Positions 1-10,393 of a DNA stretch of 25,000 nucleotides are shown piece by piece. A model generated the notes under the pieces. It was not told the DNA's origin, did no database searches, and was given only the letters and a program-made list of their open reading frames with translations. Where the stretch lies: assembly GCA_012295275.1 (NCBI GenBank), contig CM022668.1, positions 8,897,541 through 8,922,540 of the forward strand, given 5' to 3'. The DNA comes from Chrysomallon squamiferum (taxonomy: Eukaryota; Mollusca; Gastropoda; Neomphalida; Peltospiridae). The number at the start of each line of letters is the position of its first letter. Positions within the stretch are counted from its first letter, which is position 1. Both the position numbers and the translations under genes were made by a program.

Positions 1-50
1 TCAGATAGAATCATTAATTTTATTTTCTGTTAAAATAAACTGTATTTCAG

Positions 51-710
51 ATTGAAGCAGAACGTGAATTCTTTTTACAGCAACATGCTGTTGAAGTGAA
101 ACTCACAGAGCGCGAGTCTCAGAGGATTTTGAACGAAGGTGAGAAAATCTTACATAATAACCAAGTCTTGTACTCTTTGATCACACACTTGGATAAACAG
201 TTTCTACATACACCCATAGAACTCCCTGTTTTCATGACTGATATATCAAAGGCTATTGTGTGTACTCTCCTGTTTAAGCAAAGGTATTCTTTAAAATAGT
301 ATTCTGTTCATGCAGTCTACAGCTGGACTGTGCGTTTTCAGAACTGGTTTGTCAAAGATGTAGTGGTGATGATGCTGGTGGTAGCAGCAGTAGTTGCAGT
401 AGTGATGAATTCATATATCTGTGTTTTATGACGCAGAAAAATGTATTTAGAATTTTTATAAAATTGTTGTTTTGAAGATAATTCAATAATTCCGCCATCC
501 ATATTTATATGTTTTCATTATATTACACACACACATACACATGTTCAGGAGACAGTCTCTCACTCTCTCTCGCTCACTCTCTCTCTCTCTTACATTTCTC
601 TTAGTCCCATCCTTATCCCATCTGTCTATTAAATTTCTCTTTTCCATTGAAGTCTTTCTTTTTCTCAACTATCTCTCTCACTCTCTGTTACATTCCTCCC
701 TTTATCCCAT

Positions 711-786
<76 letters not shown>

Positions 787-1088
787 CACATGCACCTTCA
801 AACACAATTTGATCTGATATTTTTTAATATTTTATTCTGTTAATTTCAGCTCAGCAGATTTTGGCCAATGCCACTGCGAACGCTGAAGCCACCAAAGTAA
901 CAACAGAAGCCGAGAACGAGAAAGTGAGAACAAAAACGTATGCCACCGTTTTAAATGATCTTTACCATCGCCTCAACATCACCGAGCAGGACAGAAAACT
1001 GTCGCTGTTCATGATGAGAACATTTGAAGACATCAAAGACAACGTGTATGCCTACAACTACAACAAAGTAACATCTCGGCAACCGTAG
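51..1088 (+). CDS. Last two coding exons of an SPFH/band-7-like protein (partial, join 51..138, 850..1088)
   Basis: Exon 51-138 follows a clean acceptor (tgtatttcag) and ends at GAAG|GTGAG. Exon 850-1088 follows taatttcag and ends with TAG at 1086-1088. The exon lengths keep phase (88 nt leaves one base, completing GCT, Ala, with bases 850-851). The 108-residue tail starts IEAEREFFLQQ, continues through NATANAEATKV and TEAENEKV, and ends near AYNYNKV. It is a charged, Ala/Glu/Gln-rich helix without membrane segment or signal, as found after the SPFH domain of prohibitin, stomatin and flotillin-like scaffold proteins that oligomerise on membranes. The SPFH core would lie upstream of the window, so the family assignment is inference from composition. 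The second half (about residues 55-95, TYATVLNDLYHRL, FMMRTFEDIKDN) looks like a conserved, folded segment. Coding status is firm; family is moderate at best. Another coiled-coil protein is possible. Confidence 0.82.
139..849 (+). other. Intron with pyrimidine microsatellite
   Basis: This is a GT..AG intron of 711 bp between the two coding exons. It begins gtgagaaaat and ends ttaatttcag. It contains an imperfect CT-rich stretch at about 556-592 and a long (CT)n tract at 714-783. The open frames here on both strands are translations of the CT repeat (Ser-Leu runs) and are not genes. Confidence 0.8.
714..783 (+). repeat. (CT)35 microsatellite
   Basis: This is an uninterrupted CT dinucleotide tract of about 70 nt within the intron, preceded by shorter CT clusters from about 556. 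It lies some 65 bp from the 3' splice acceptor, so length changes could affect the polypyrimidine environment of that intron. Confidence 0.98.
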
Positions 1089-2770
1089 AAATAGTTTATA
1101 CAGTTTTGGTATTGAAAGGTGTGCCTGTATCTGTGCTGTGTGTGTGTTATGTGTTTTTTTTGTGTGTATGTGTGACTATGTATCTGTTCATTGTGTGTGT
1201 TTAAATGTGTGTGAGTTCTATGCATCTGTGAGTAAGGGTTTGTGCATGTGTGTGAGTTATGAGACAGACATTAGAAAGTAGCAGTCTAGCATATCATTGT
1301 CAGACTAAAATGTATGTGGATATGTGTATTTCTGGATGTACATGTCTGTGCATGCAAATGTGATCTGTCATTTCAAACCACTTCTTAAACTGCATGGCCA
1401 AATATTCAGCTTTAGCCAATAATAGTGAATGGTAGAAAATCACTTTTGATACTTTGTTAAAAATGTTTTTTTTATATATATGTGTCTGTGTGTGACATCC
1501 AGCAATGAAATTGATAGATATTAATCCAAAAGAGTCTTTTAGAGCACTTTTATTTGTTTGTTTTCTCATTTTTTCCTGAGAAAAAAATTTCACCAGTGTT
1601 TACCAACTGTCAGTGTTCCTGGGGAAATGAATCAAAATGACACTGATGGAGTCAGCCAGAATGAGACTTAAGATCTGTTTTGATGTGATGGGTCACAAAT
1701 GTGTAGTTTCTGTGCATATGTGTGGTGTGGGTTGTCTGTGAGAGAAGAGGAGGTTAGAAGTGTTTCACAGGTAAGCATGAAGATTGGATGAGAAAGTGAG
1801 ACAGAGGCTGATAGTTAAAAAAAAAGTATTAATTAACGAAGTGAATCTGAAAGATTACATGGCACACCAACAGAAAATTAACAGAAAAGCAAGAAGACAA
1901 CACCAATTTTAAGAGGCATGAATGAAGAAAAGTCATTTTTAATTTCTTAGAATTTTTGAAACTTTTTAAAAACATTATTTCTGTACAGAATATACCATAT
2001 TTGTAACAGTTTTTGTTACAGTTGTCTGTTGTATTTGTTACTAAAAATATCTATTTTTAAATAACTTTGCTTATTCTTACACTCAGGAATCACTGACCAG
2101 TTTTTGGTTTCAATTATTATACTGTCAACTGGTAAAAATATAAGAAAGGATTAATGAAATAATAAATACAACAATAATAATAAAAATAAAAGTAATGAAG
2201 ACAAACTGTAAGCTTCTACACTAAGATAGAATATATAATGATTCTTTTTCTTCTTCTCTGTAATAATAAAATAAAAACGTTCTACGACGGAAAACAGCTT
2301 ATTAAGGTCAAAAAGTCTTCATTTCCCAAGTCATCAAGGGAAGTAATTCTGTGAAGTTGACACACACACAAAAACAAACGCACACAGTATTAATTATTCG
2401 TGTCTCATGAAACATCTAGGATTCCTTGAACAATACTGTTAATTAAATCTGTAAAATGATATGCAAATAATTTATATTTGAATTTTGTTTTTCTAGGATA
2501 ATTTCCTTTACTTTTTTAATTTATATATGTATATATATATTTTTTTCCATTATAATTCAAGATTATAAATTTCACATGATTTTTATATTCTCTTTACAAA
2601 ATAAAGCTTTTTTGTTGTTGTTAAAAATAGATCTGTTCTATTAAGTACATGTTATCTGTTATGTACAAACTTTGTATCATAATAAATTTTATATAAGTAT
2701 AATTATAATGTTGGTTTTGTTTGTGTGTGTGTGAGTGTGTGCCTATATATATATATGAGATTTTCCATTT
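1089..2770 (+). other. 3' UTR and AT-rich intergenic DNA
   Basis: The stretch after the stop codon is TG-rich (1130-1270), then AT-rich. Several AATAAA-type hexamers occur, notably around 2160-2170 and 2262-2272, so the transcript may end near 2180-2300. The exact poly(A) site cannot be chosen from sequence. A further aataaagc lies near 2599. Short TG and (AT)n tracts lie at 2725-2757. No convincing coding sequence is seen on either strand in this interval. Confidence 0.5.
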
Positions 2771-2774
2771 AACT

Positions 2775-3500
2775 TTAGTCTTTATCACAGAAATGACAGT
2801 ACACCATGGCCAAGTTATCAACTGAATCACAGATGTGCTCGTGATAGTCATTGGCTGTACCTCCAGGTAACTGATCGGCAGCAACAACATAGCAGTCAGC
2901 ATGGGTGGTGATTTGTATGCTGTTTAAATGAACGCCTTCTTGTGTAGTGGCATCGAAGCCAAGAGTTGAGTCCTTGTTGTCTAAAATAGCTTCTGCAGTT
3001 TGAAGATCACTTATTGCCCCAAGTTCTCTTACCATTGCTTCTACTGTAGTCCTACGTGGAACAACAGTTAGGGTTGTTCCAGAGTGAAGGCCAAACTTTC
3101 CAATCAGTGATGGTATGTTGTCCATTGGTACTTGAGCAACAACAGCATCGAAAACTTTCATTCTCATTTCAGGAGAATAAGACCTCCCATCGGACTTGGT
3201 TTGTTCATCAAAACTCTCCAGCTCTTTTACCCCATCTTCTAGCATTAGTTTGTCATCTTTGAGCTGGAGGATTTCCTCCTCCCATTCTGCCAGTTTCCTT
3301 TCCAGTGCTTACACTCTTTCATCACCAGTCTGGGATGGAAATATGTAGTTCTCTTCATTTTATGGTTTTCTTAATTTTATCTTCGAGAGCAGAATAGTCC
3401 AACTCCGAATTTACTTTAGATAATTGCATTTCTTTTCTCTTGATTTTTTTTTTTTTTAGTCTCTTTACTGATTAAGACCTTCTCTGTTTGCGCTTGGCCA
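2775..3500 (-). pseudogene. Decayed copy of a dispersed invertebrate protein family (coiled coil plus conserved FDATTQEG region)
   Basis: The minus strand is open for 156 codons (3245 to 2775) and reads clearly as protein. There is an acidic/basic coiled coil, then RSYSPEMRMKVFDAVV, then SDLQTAEAILD, LGFDATTQEGVHLNSI, and DQLPGGTANDYHEHICDSVD before a TAA at 2775-2777. The same frame extends upstream of 3245 (ALERKLAEWEEEILQLKDDK) through an in-frame TAA at 3309-3311 to ENYIFPSQTGDERV. A separate Lys/Arg-rich stretch (MVAKRKQRR then a stop) lies near 3465-3500 in another frame. The motif pattern recalls an uncharacterised multi-copy family that I associate with molluscs and cnidarians and suspect is transposon-linked; this is recollection, not a search. 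The internal stop and truncated 3' end indicate a pseudogene or fragment. It abuts the tandem array. Confidence 0.6.
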
Positions 3501-3540
3501 CCATATTCCTTAGCTTAATCCAATTATGACGTTTTTAGAG

Positions 3541-4519
3541 GACAGTTCGAAATTTTTTCTCGTATTGAACACGTTAAAATCAGTCGATTTCGATATCGGA
3601 GGAAAATCTAAGGTAGATGGAGGTGAAGGACAATACTTAACTTTACCATATGTGAATTTATATTGAAATCTGACATACCTGAGATAATTTGCACACGCCG
3701 GACCGACGTGTTGTAAAATGGAAATCGTCCCAAATCCAACATGGCGGATGAAAACTCGAGTGAAACTGAAGTGATTTCTACCCTCGATTTCACAGTGTCA
3801 CTGAGTTTCTTGAACTTGTTCAAAGCGTTGTCAACAAGTTTCTGAATTTGTGATGTGATATAACCCAAAACTACATTTCTCTCATGACCAGTAATAGCAC
3901 TGGGGGGATATACGACTGAAGTTCTCTAACGGTCTTCACGCGACTTCTTTCGCAGGGAAAGACAAATATTAATAATACATGACCGTTTAAGAAGTTCTCT
4001 AAAGAAACTGGAATTCCATTTGAAAAGTTCTCTTCCAGGTGTTGCTTGGCAATACCAGTCCTTGGATTGGGGGATTTTCTTTTCCGCTTCAAGATAGGCA
4101 TCCTGAAAAGAATGCCAACATAATAATAATAATTACTAAATTTTACAATTAGCTCATACCGATTGGCTGAAAACACTCGCAAAATCCACAATCATCCACT
4201 ATTTACAATCCATCGGGTAATAAAAGTGTGACATAGAGTACCGTCGTATATTTATGCAGCATCACAATGTGTTCTATCACTCATTTATCAAACATGAAAT
4301 CGAGGGTAGAAATCACTTCAGTTTCACTCGTATTTTCATCCGCCATGTTGGATTTGAGACCATTTCCATTTTACAACTCGTCGGTCCGACGTGTACAAAT
4401 TCTCTCAAGTATGTCAGATTTCAATATAAATTCACATATGGTAAAGTTAAGTATTGTTCTTCGCCTCCATCTACCTTAGATTTTCCTCCGATATCGAAAT
4501 CGACTGATTCGTTTAGGAG
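3541..4519. repeat. 979-bp unit 1 (divergent edge unit)
   Basis: This unit has private substitutions that the other units lack: aaaactcgag for aaaattcgag, tctcatgacc for tctgatgacc, ggattggggg for ggattggcgg, ggtccgacg for ggtccggcg in the right arm, and tctcaagtatg for tctcaggtatg. The last one destroys the CAG|GTATGT donor-like site of its right arm. At the two diagnostic left-arm sites it has the A/C type (cggAtg, gtcCcaa). Greater divergence of an edge copy is typical of arrays homogenised by unequal exchange. Confidence 0.95.
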
Positions 4520-4586
4520 GACAGTTCGAAATTTTTTCTCGTATTGAACACGTTAAAATCAGTCGATTTCGATATCGGAGGAAAAT

Positions 4587-5081
4587 CTAAGGTAGATGGA
4601 GGTGAAGGACAATACTTAACTTTACCATATGTGAATTTATATTGAAATCTGACATACCTGAGATAATTTGCACACGCCGGACCGACGTGTTGTAAAATGG
4701 AAATCGTCCCAAATCCAACATGGCGGATGAAAATTCGAGTGAAACTGAAGTGATTTCTACCCTCGATTTCACAGTGTCACTGAGTTTCTTGAACTTGTTC
4801 AAAGCGTTGTCAACAAGTTTCTGAATTTGTGATGTGATATAACCCAAAACTACATTTCTCTGATGACCAGTAATAGCACTGGGGGGATATACGACTGAAG
4901 TTCTCTAACGGTCTTCACGCGACTTCTTTCGCAGGGAAAGACAAATATTAATAATACATGACCGTTTAAGAAGTTCTCTAAAGAAACTGGAATTCCATTT
5001 GAAAAGTTCTCTTCCAGGTGTTGCTTGGCAATACCAGTCCTTGGATTGGCGGATTTTCTTTTCCGCTTCAAGATAGGCATC
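4587..5081 (-). pseudogene. Long minus-strand reading frame in each unit, broken by one conserved TAG (shown for unit 2)
   Basis: On the minus strand, a frame beginning just after an acceptor-like attcttttcag (exon side starts GATGCC at 5081) runs about 164 codons to TAG at 4587-4589. It is interrupted only by a TAG at 4905-4907. The first part starts DAYLEAEKKIRQSKDW and contains FKWNSSFFRELL. After the stop comes YPPSAITGHQRN and SQIQKLVDNALNKFKKL, then the arm. The composition is protein-like, unlike the microsatellite frames. Upstream, AATCG|GTATGAG with the acceptor would bound a 57-bp intron. A second overlapping frame of 106 codons (4850-5170, KRKRKSANPRTG) is also open, so which frame was coding is unclear. 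I recognise no family. The TAG is in every copy, so any gene was broken before amplification, or ends there. Confidence 0.3.
4715..4726 (+). promoter_or_regulatory. YY1-like motif in the left arm (repeated in all units)
   Basis: CCAACATGGCGG matches the known YY1/ZFP42-type core (AANATGGCGG), which often overlaps start codons and transcription starts. The same site occurs inverted in the right arm (5319-5330, CCGCCATGTTGG) and in every unit at offsets +195 and +799, about 16 sites in the array. In types with cggTtg the core ATGGCGG is intact. The function is inferred from motif only. Confidence 0.4.
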
Positions 5082-5498
5082 CTGAAAAGAATGCCAACAT
5101 AATAATAATAATTACTAAATTTTACAATTAGCTCATACCGATTGGCTGAAAACACTCGCAAAATCCACAATCATCCACTATTTACAATCCATCGGGTAAT
5201 AAAAGTGTGACATAGAGTACCGTCGTATATTTATGCAGCATCACAATGTGTTCTATCACTCATTTATCAAACATGAAATCGAGGGTAGAAATCACTTCAG
5301 TTTCACTCGTATTTTCATCCGCCATGTTGGATTTGAGACCATTTCCATTTTACAACTCGTCGGTCCGGCGTGTACAAATTCTCTCAGGTATGTCAGATTT
5401 CAATATAAATTCACATATGGTAAAGTTAAGTATTGTTCTTCGCCTCCATCTACCTTAGATTTTCCTCCGATATCGAAATCGACTGATTCGTTTAGGAG

Positions 5499-6477
5499 GA
5501 CAGTTCGAAATTTTTTCTCGTATTGAACACGTTAAAATCAGTCGATTTCGATATCGGAGGAAAATCTAAGGTAGATGGAGGTGAAGGACAATACTTAACT
5601 TTACCATATGTGAATTTATATTGAAATCTGACATACCTGAGATAATTTGCACACGCCGGACCGACGTGTTGTAAAATGGAAATCGTCCTAAATCCAACAT
5701 GGCGGTTGAAAATTCGAGTGAAACTGAAGTGATTTCTACCCTCGATTTCACAGTGTCACTGAGTTTCTTGAACTTGTTCAAAGCGTTGTCAACAAGTTTC
5801 TGAATTTGTGATGTGATATAACCCAAAACTACATTTCTCTGATGACCAGTAATAGCACTGGGGGGATATACGACTGAAGTTCTCTAACGGTCTTCACGCG
5901 ACTTCTTTCGCAGGGAAAGACAAATATTAATAATACATGACCGTTTAAGAAGTTCTCTAAAGAAACTGGAATTCCATTTGAAAAGTTCTCTTCCAGGTGT
6001 TGCTTGGCAATACCAGTCCTTGGATTGGCGGATTTTCTTTTCCGCTTCAAGATAGGCATCCTGAAAAGAATGCCAACATAATAATAATAATTACTAAATT
6101 TTACAATTAGCTCATACCGATTGGCTGAAAACACTCGCAAAATCCACAATCATCCACTATTTACAATCCATCGGGTAATAAAAGTGTGACATAGAGTACC
6201 GTCGTATATTTATGCAGCATCACAATGTGTTCTATCACTCATTTATCAAACATGAAATCGAGGGTAGAAATCACTTCAGTTTCACTCGTATTTTCATCCG
6301 CCATGTTGGATTTGAGACCATTTCCATTTTACAACTCGTCGGTCCGGCGTGTACAAATTCTCTCAGGTATGTCAGATTTCAATATAAATTCACATATGGT
6401 AAAGTTAAGTATTGTTCTTCGCCTCCATCTACCTTAGATTTTCCTCCGATATCGAAATCGACTGATTCGTTTAGGAG
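5499..6477. repeat. 979-bp unit 3 (type T/T)
   Basis: This is a full-length unit. The diagnostic sites read cggTtgaaa and gtcTaaat (cctaaat), the T/T type. Otherwise it is identical or nearly identical to unit 2. Confidence 0.96.
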
Positions 6478-7456
6478 GACAGTTCGAAATTTTTTCTCGT
6501 ATTGAACACGTTAAAATCAGTCGATTTCGATATCGGAGGAAAATCTAAGGTAGATGGAGGTGAAGGACAATACTTAACTTTACCATATGTGAATTTATAT
6601 TGAAATCTGACATACCTGAGATAATTTGCACACGCCGGACCGACGTGTTGTAAAATGGAAATCGTCCCAAATCCAACATGGCGGTTGAAAATTCGAGTGA
6701 AACTGAAGTGATTTCTACCCTCGATTTCACAGTGTCACTGAGTTTCTTGAACTTGTTCAAAGCGTTGTCAACAAGTTTCTGAATTTGTGATGTGATATAA
6801 CCCAAAACTACATTTCTCTGATGACCAGTAATAGCACTGGGGGGATATACGACTGAAGTTCTCTAACGGTCTTCACGCGACTTCTTTCGCAGGGAAAGAC
6901 AAATATTAATAATACATGACCGTTTAAGAAGTTCTCTAAAGAAACTGGAATTCCATTTGAAAAGTTCTCTTCCAGGTGTTGCTTGGCAATACCAGTCCTT
7001 GGATTGGCGGATTTTCTTTTCCGCTTCAAGATAGGCATCCTGAAAAGAATGCCAACATAATAATAATAATTACTAAATTTTACAATTAGCTCATACCGAT
7101 TGGCTGAAAACACTCGCAAAATCCACAATCATCCACTATTTACAATCCATCGGGTAATAAAAGTGTGACATAGAGTACCGTCGTATATTTATGCAGCATC
7201 ACAATGTGTTCTATCACTCATTTATCAAACATGAAATCGAGGGTAGAAATCACTTCAGTTTCACTCGTATTTTCATCCGCCATGTTGGATTTGAGACCAT
7301 TTCCATTTTACAACTCGTCGGTCCGGCGTGTACAAATTCTCTCAGGTATGTCAGATTTCAATATAAATTCACATATGGTAAAGTTAAGTATTGTTCTTCG
7401 CCTCCATCTACCTTAGATTTTCCTCCGATATCGAAATCGACTGATTCGTTTAGGAG
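6478..7456. repeat. 979-bp unit 4 (type T/C)
   Basis: This is a full-length unit with cggTtgaaa but gtcCcaaat, the mixed T/C type. The combination suggests exchange or stepwise mutation between the A/C and T/T types. Confidence 0.96.
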
Positions 7457-8435
7457 GACAGTTCGAAATTTTTTCTCGTATTGAACACGTTAAAATCAGT
7501 CGATTTCGATATCGGAGGAAAATCTAAGGTAGATGGAGGTGAAGGACAATACTTAACTTTACCATATGTGAATTTATATTGAAATCTGACATACCTGAGA
7601 TAATTTGCACACGCCGGACCGACGTGTTGTAAAATGGAAATCGTCCCAAATCCAACATGGCGGATGAAAATTCGAGTGAAACTGAAGTGATTTCTACCCT
7701 CGATTTCACAGTGTCACTGAGTTTCTTGAACTTGTTCAAAGCGTTGTCAACAAGTTTCTGAATTTGTGATGTGATATAACCCAAAACTACATTTCTCTGA
7801 TGACCAGTAATAGCACTGGGGGGATATACGACTGAAGTTCTCTAACGGTCTTCACGCGACTTCTTTCGCAGGGAAAGACAAATATTAATAATACATGACC
7901 GTTTAAGAAGTTCTCTAAAGAAACTGGAATTCCATTTGAAAAGTTCTCTTCCAGGTGTTGCTTGGCAATACCAGTCCTTGGATTGGCGGATTTTCTTTTC
8001 CGCTTCAAGATAGGCATCCTGAAAAGAATGCCAACATAATAATAATAATTACTAAATTTTACAATTAGCTCATACCGATTGGCTGAAAACACTCGCAAAA
8101 TCCACAATCATCCACTATTTACAATCCATCGGGTAATAAAAGTGTGACATAGAGTACCGTCGTATATTTATGCAGCATCACAATGTGTTCTATCACTCAT
8201 TTATCAAACATGAAATCGAGGGTAGAAATCACTTCAGTTTCACTCGTATTTTCATCCGCCATGTTGGATTTGAGACCATTTCCATTTTACAACTCGTCGG
8301 TCCGGCGTGTACAAATTCTCTCAGGTATGTCAGATTTCAATATAAATTCACATATGGTAAAGTTAAGTATTGTTCTTCGCCTCCATCTACCTTAGATTTT
8401 CCTCCGATATCGAAATCGACTGATTCGTTTAGGAG
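7457..8435. repeat. 979-bp unit 5 (type A/C)
   Basis: This is a full-length unit matching unit 2 at both diagnostic sites (cggAtgaaa, gtcCcaaat), so it re-starts the unit-type order seen at units 2-4. Confidence 0.96.
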
Positions 8436-9414
8436 GACAGTTCGAAATTTTTTCTCGTATTGAACACGTTAAAATCAGTCGATTTCGATATCGGAGGAAA
8501 ATCTAAGGTAGATGGAGGTGAAGGACAATACTTAACTTTACCATATGTGAATTTATATTGAAATCTGACATACCTGAGATAATTTGCACACGCCGGACCG
8601 ACGTGTTGTAAAATGGAAATCGTCCTAAATCCAACATGGCGGTTGAAAATTCGAGTGAAACTGAAGTGATTTCTACCCTCGATTTCACAGTGTCACTGAG
8701 TTTCTTGAACTTGTTCAAAGCGTTGTCAACAAGTTTCTGAATTTGTGATGTGATATAACCCAAAACTACATTTCTCTGATGACCAGTAATAGCACTGGGG
8801 GGATATACGACTGAAGTTCTCTAACGGTCTTCACGCGACTTCTTTCGCAGGGAAAGACAAATATTAATAATACATGACCGTTTAAGAAGTTCTCTAAAGA
8901 AACTGGAATTCCATTTGAAAAGTTCTCTTCCAGGTGTTGCTTGGCAATACCAGTCCTTGGATTGGCGGATTTTCTTTTCCGCTTCAAGATAGGCATCCTG
9001 AAAAGAATGCCAACATAATAATAATAATTACTAAATTTTACAATTAGCTCATACCGATTGGCTGAAAACACTCGCAAAATCCACAATCATCCACTATTTA
9101 CAATCCATCGGGTAATAAAAGTGTGACATAGAGTACCGTCGTATATTTATGCAGCATCACAATGTGTTCTATCACTCATTTATCAAACATGAAATCGAGG
9201 GTAGAAATCACTTCAGTTTCACTCGTATTTTCATCCGCCATGTTGGATTTGAGACCATTTCCATTTTACAACTCGTCGGTCCGGCGTGTACAAATTCTCT
9301 CAGGTATGTCAGATTTCAATATAAATTCACATATGGTAAAGTTAAGTATTGTTCTTCGCCTCCATCTACCTTAGATTTTCCTCCGATATCGAAATCGACT
9401 GATTCGTTTAGGAG
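8436..9414. repeat. 979-bp unit 6 (type T/T)
   Basis: This is a full-length unit matching unit 3 at both diagnostic sites (cggTtgaaa, cctaaat). Confidence 0.96.
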
Positions 9415-10393
9415 GACAGTTCGAAATTTTTTCTCGTATTGAACACGTTAAAATCAGTCGATTTCGATATCGGAGGAAAATCTAAGGTAGATGGAGGTGA
9501 AGGACAATACTTAACTTTACCATATGTGAATTTATATTGAAATCTGACATACCTGAGATAATTTGCACACGCCGGACCGACGTGTTGTAAAATGGAAATC
9601 GTCCTAAATCCAACATGGCGGTTGAAAATTCGAGTGAAACTGAAGTGATTTCTACCCTCGATTTCACAGTGTCACTGAGTTTCTTGAACTTGTTCAAAGC
9701 GTTGTCAACAAGTTTCTGAATTTGTGATGTGATATAACCCAAAACTACATTTCTCTGATGACCAGTAATAGCACTGGGGGGATATACGACTGAAGTTCTC
9801 TAACGGTCTTCACGCGACTTCTTTCGCAGGGAAAGACAAATATTAATAATACATGACCGTTTAAGAAGTTCTCTAAAGAAACTGGAATTCCATTTGAAAA
9901 GTTCTCTTCCAGGTGTTGCTTGGCAATACCAGTCCTTGGATTGGCGGATTTTCTTTTCCGCTTCAAGATAGGCATCCTGAAAAGAATGCCAACATAATAA
10001 TAATAATTACTAAATTTTACAATTAGCTCATACCGATTGGCTGAAAACACTCGCAAAATCCACAATCATCCACTATTTACAATCCATCGGGTAATAAAAG
10101 TGTGACATAGAGTACCGTCGTATATTTATGCAGCATCACAATGTGTTCTATCACTCATTTATCAAACATGAAATCGAGGGTAGAAATCACTTCAGTTTCA
10201 CTCGTATTTTCATCCGCCATGTTGGATTTGAGACCATTTCCATTTTACAACTCGTCGGTCCGGCGTGTACAAATTCTCTCAGGTATGTCAGATTTCAATA
10301 TAAATTCACATATGGTAAAGTTAAGTATTGTTCTTCGCCTCCATCTACCTTAGATTTTCCTCCGATATCGAAATCGACTGATTCGTTTAGGAG
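9415..10393. repeat. 979-bp unit 7 (type T/T)
   Basis: This is a full-length unit of the same T/T type as unit 6, consistent with a single-unit duplication of unit 6 or 7. Confidence 0.96.

Larger units (their letters stand above)
4557..5488. mobile_element. Fold-back core of a unit (215-bp inverted arms), representative copy
   Basis: In unit 2 the left arm 4557-4771 and right arm 5274-5488 are inverted complements, both ending outward at AATCAGTCGATTTCG. About 10 of 215 positions differ between the arms, mostly in the inner half; the outer roughly 100 bp differ by two bases. The core is 932 bp. This is the layout of a non-autonomous DNA transposon with long TIRs or a fold-back element. A possible CGTT flanks both outer ends (acacgttaa before, attcgttta after) and might be a relic target duplication, but this is weak because the spacer is repeated in every unit. 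The superfamily is not identifiable from termini alone. Confidence 0.7.
4520..5498. repeat. 979-bp unit 2 (type A/C)
   Basis: This is a full-length unit close to the array consensus. The diagnostic left-arm sites read cggAtgaaa and gtcCcaaat. Arms are at 4557-4771 and 5274-5488, and the loop is at 4772-5273. Confidence 0.96.

Noticed and set aside
541-843. Ser/Leu-rich open frame
   Set aside because: It is a translation of the intronic (CT)n microsatellite between two supported exons.
1300-1593. 97-codon minus-strand frame in the 3' UTR
   Set aside because: No family signal, and it overlaps the likely 3' UTR of the plus-strand gene.
5233-5526. Plus-strand 97- and 70-codon frames repeated in each 979-bp unit
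   Set aside because: They lie in the inverted arm and spacer and have no start or splice support. The 70-codon frame is the arm counterpart of the minus-strand frame; differences between arms are mostly amino-acid changing, so conservation does not indicate selection on protein.
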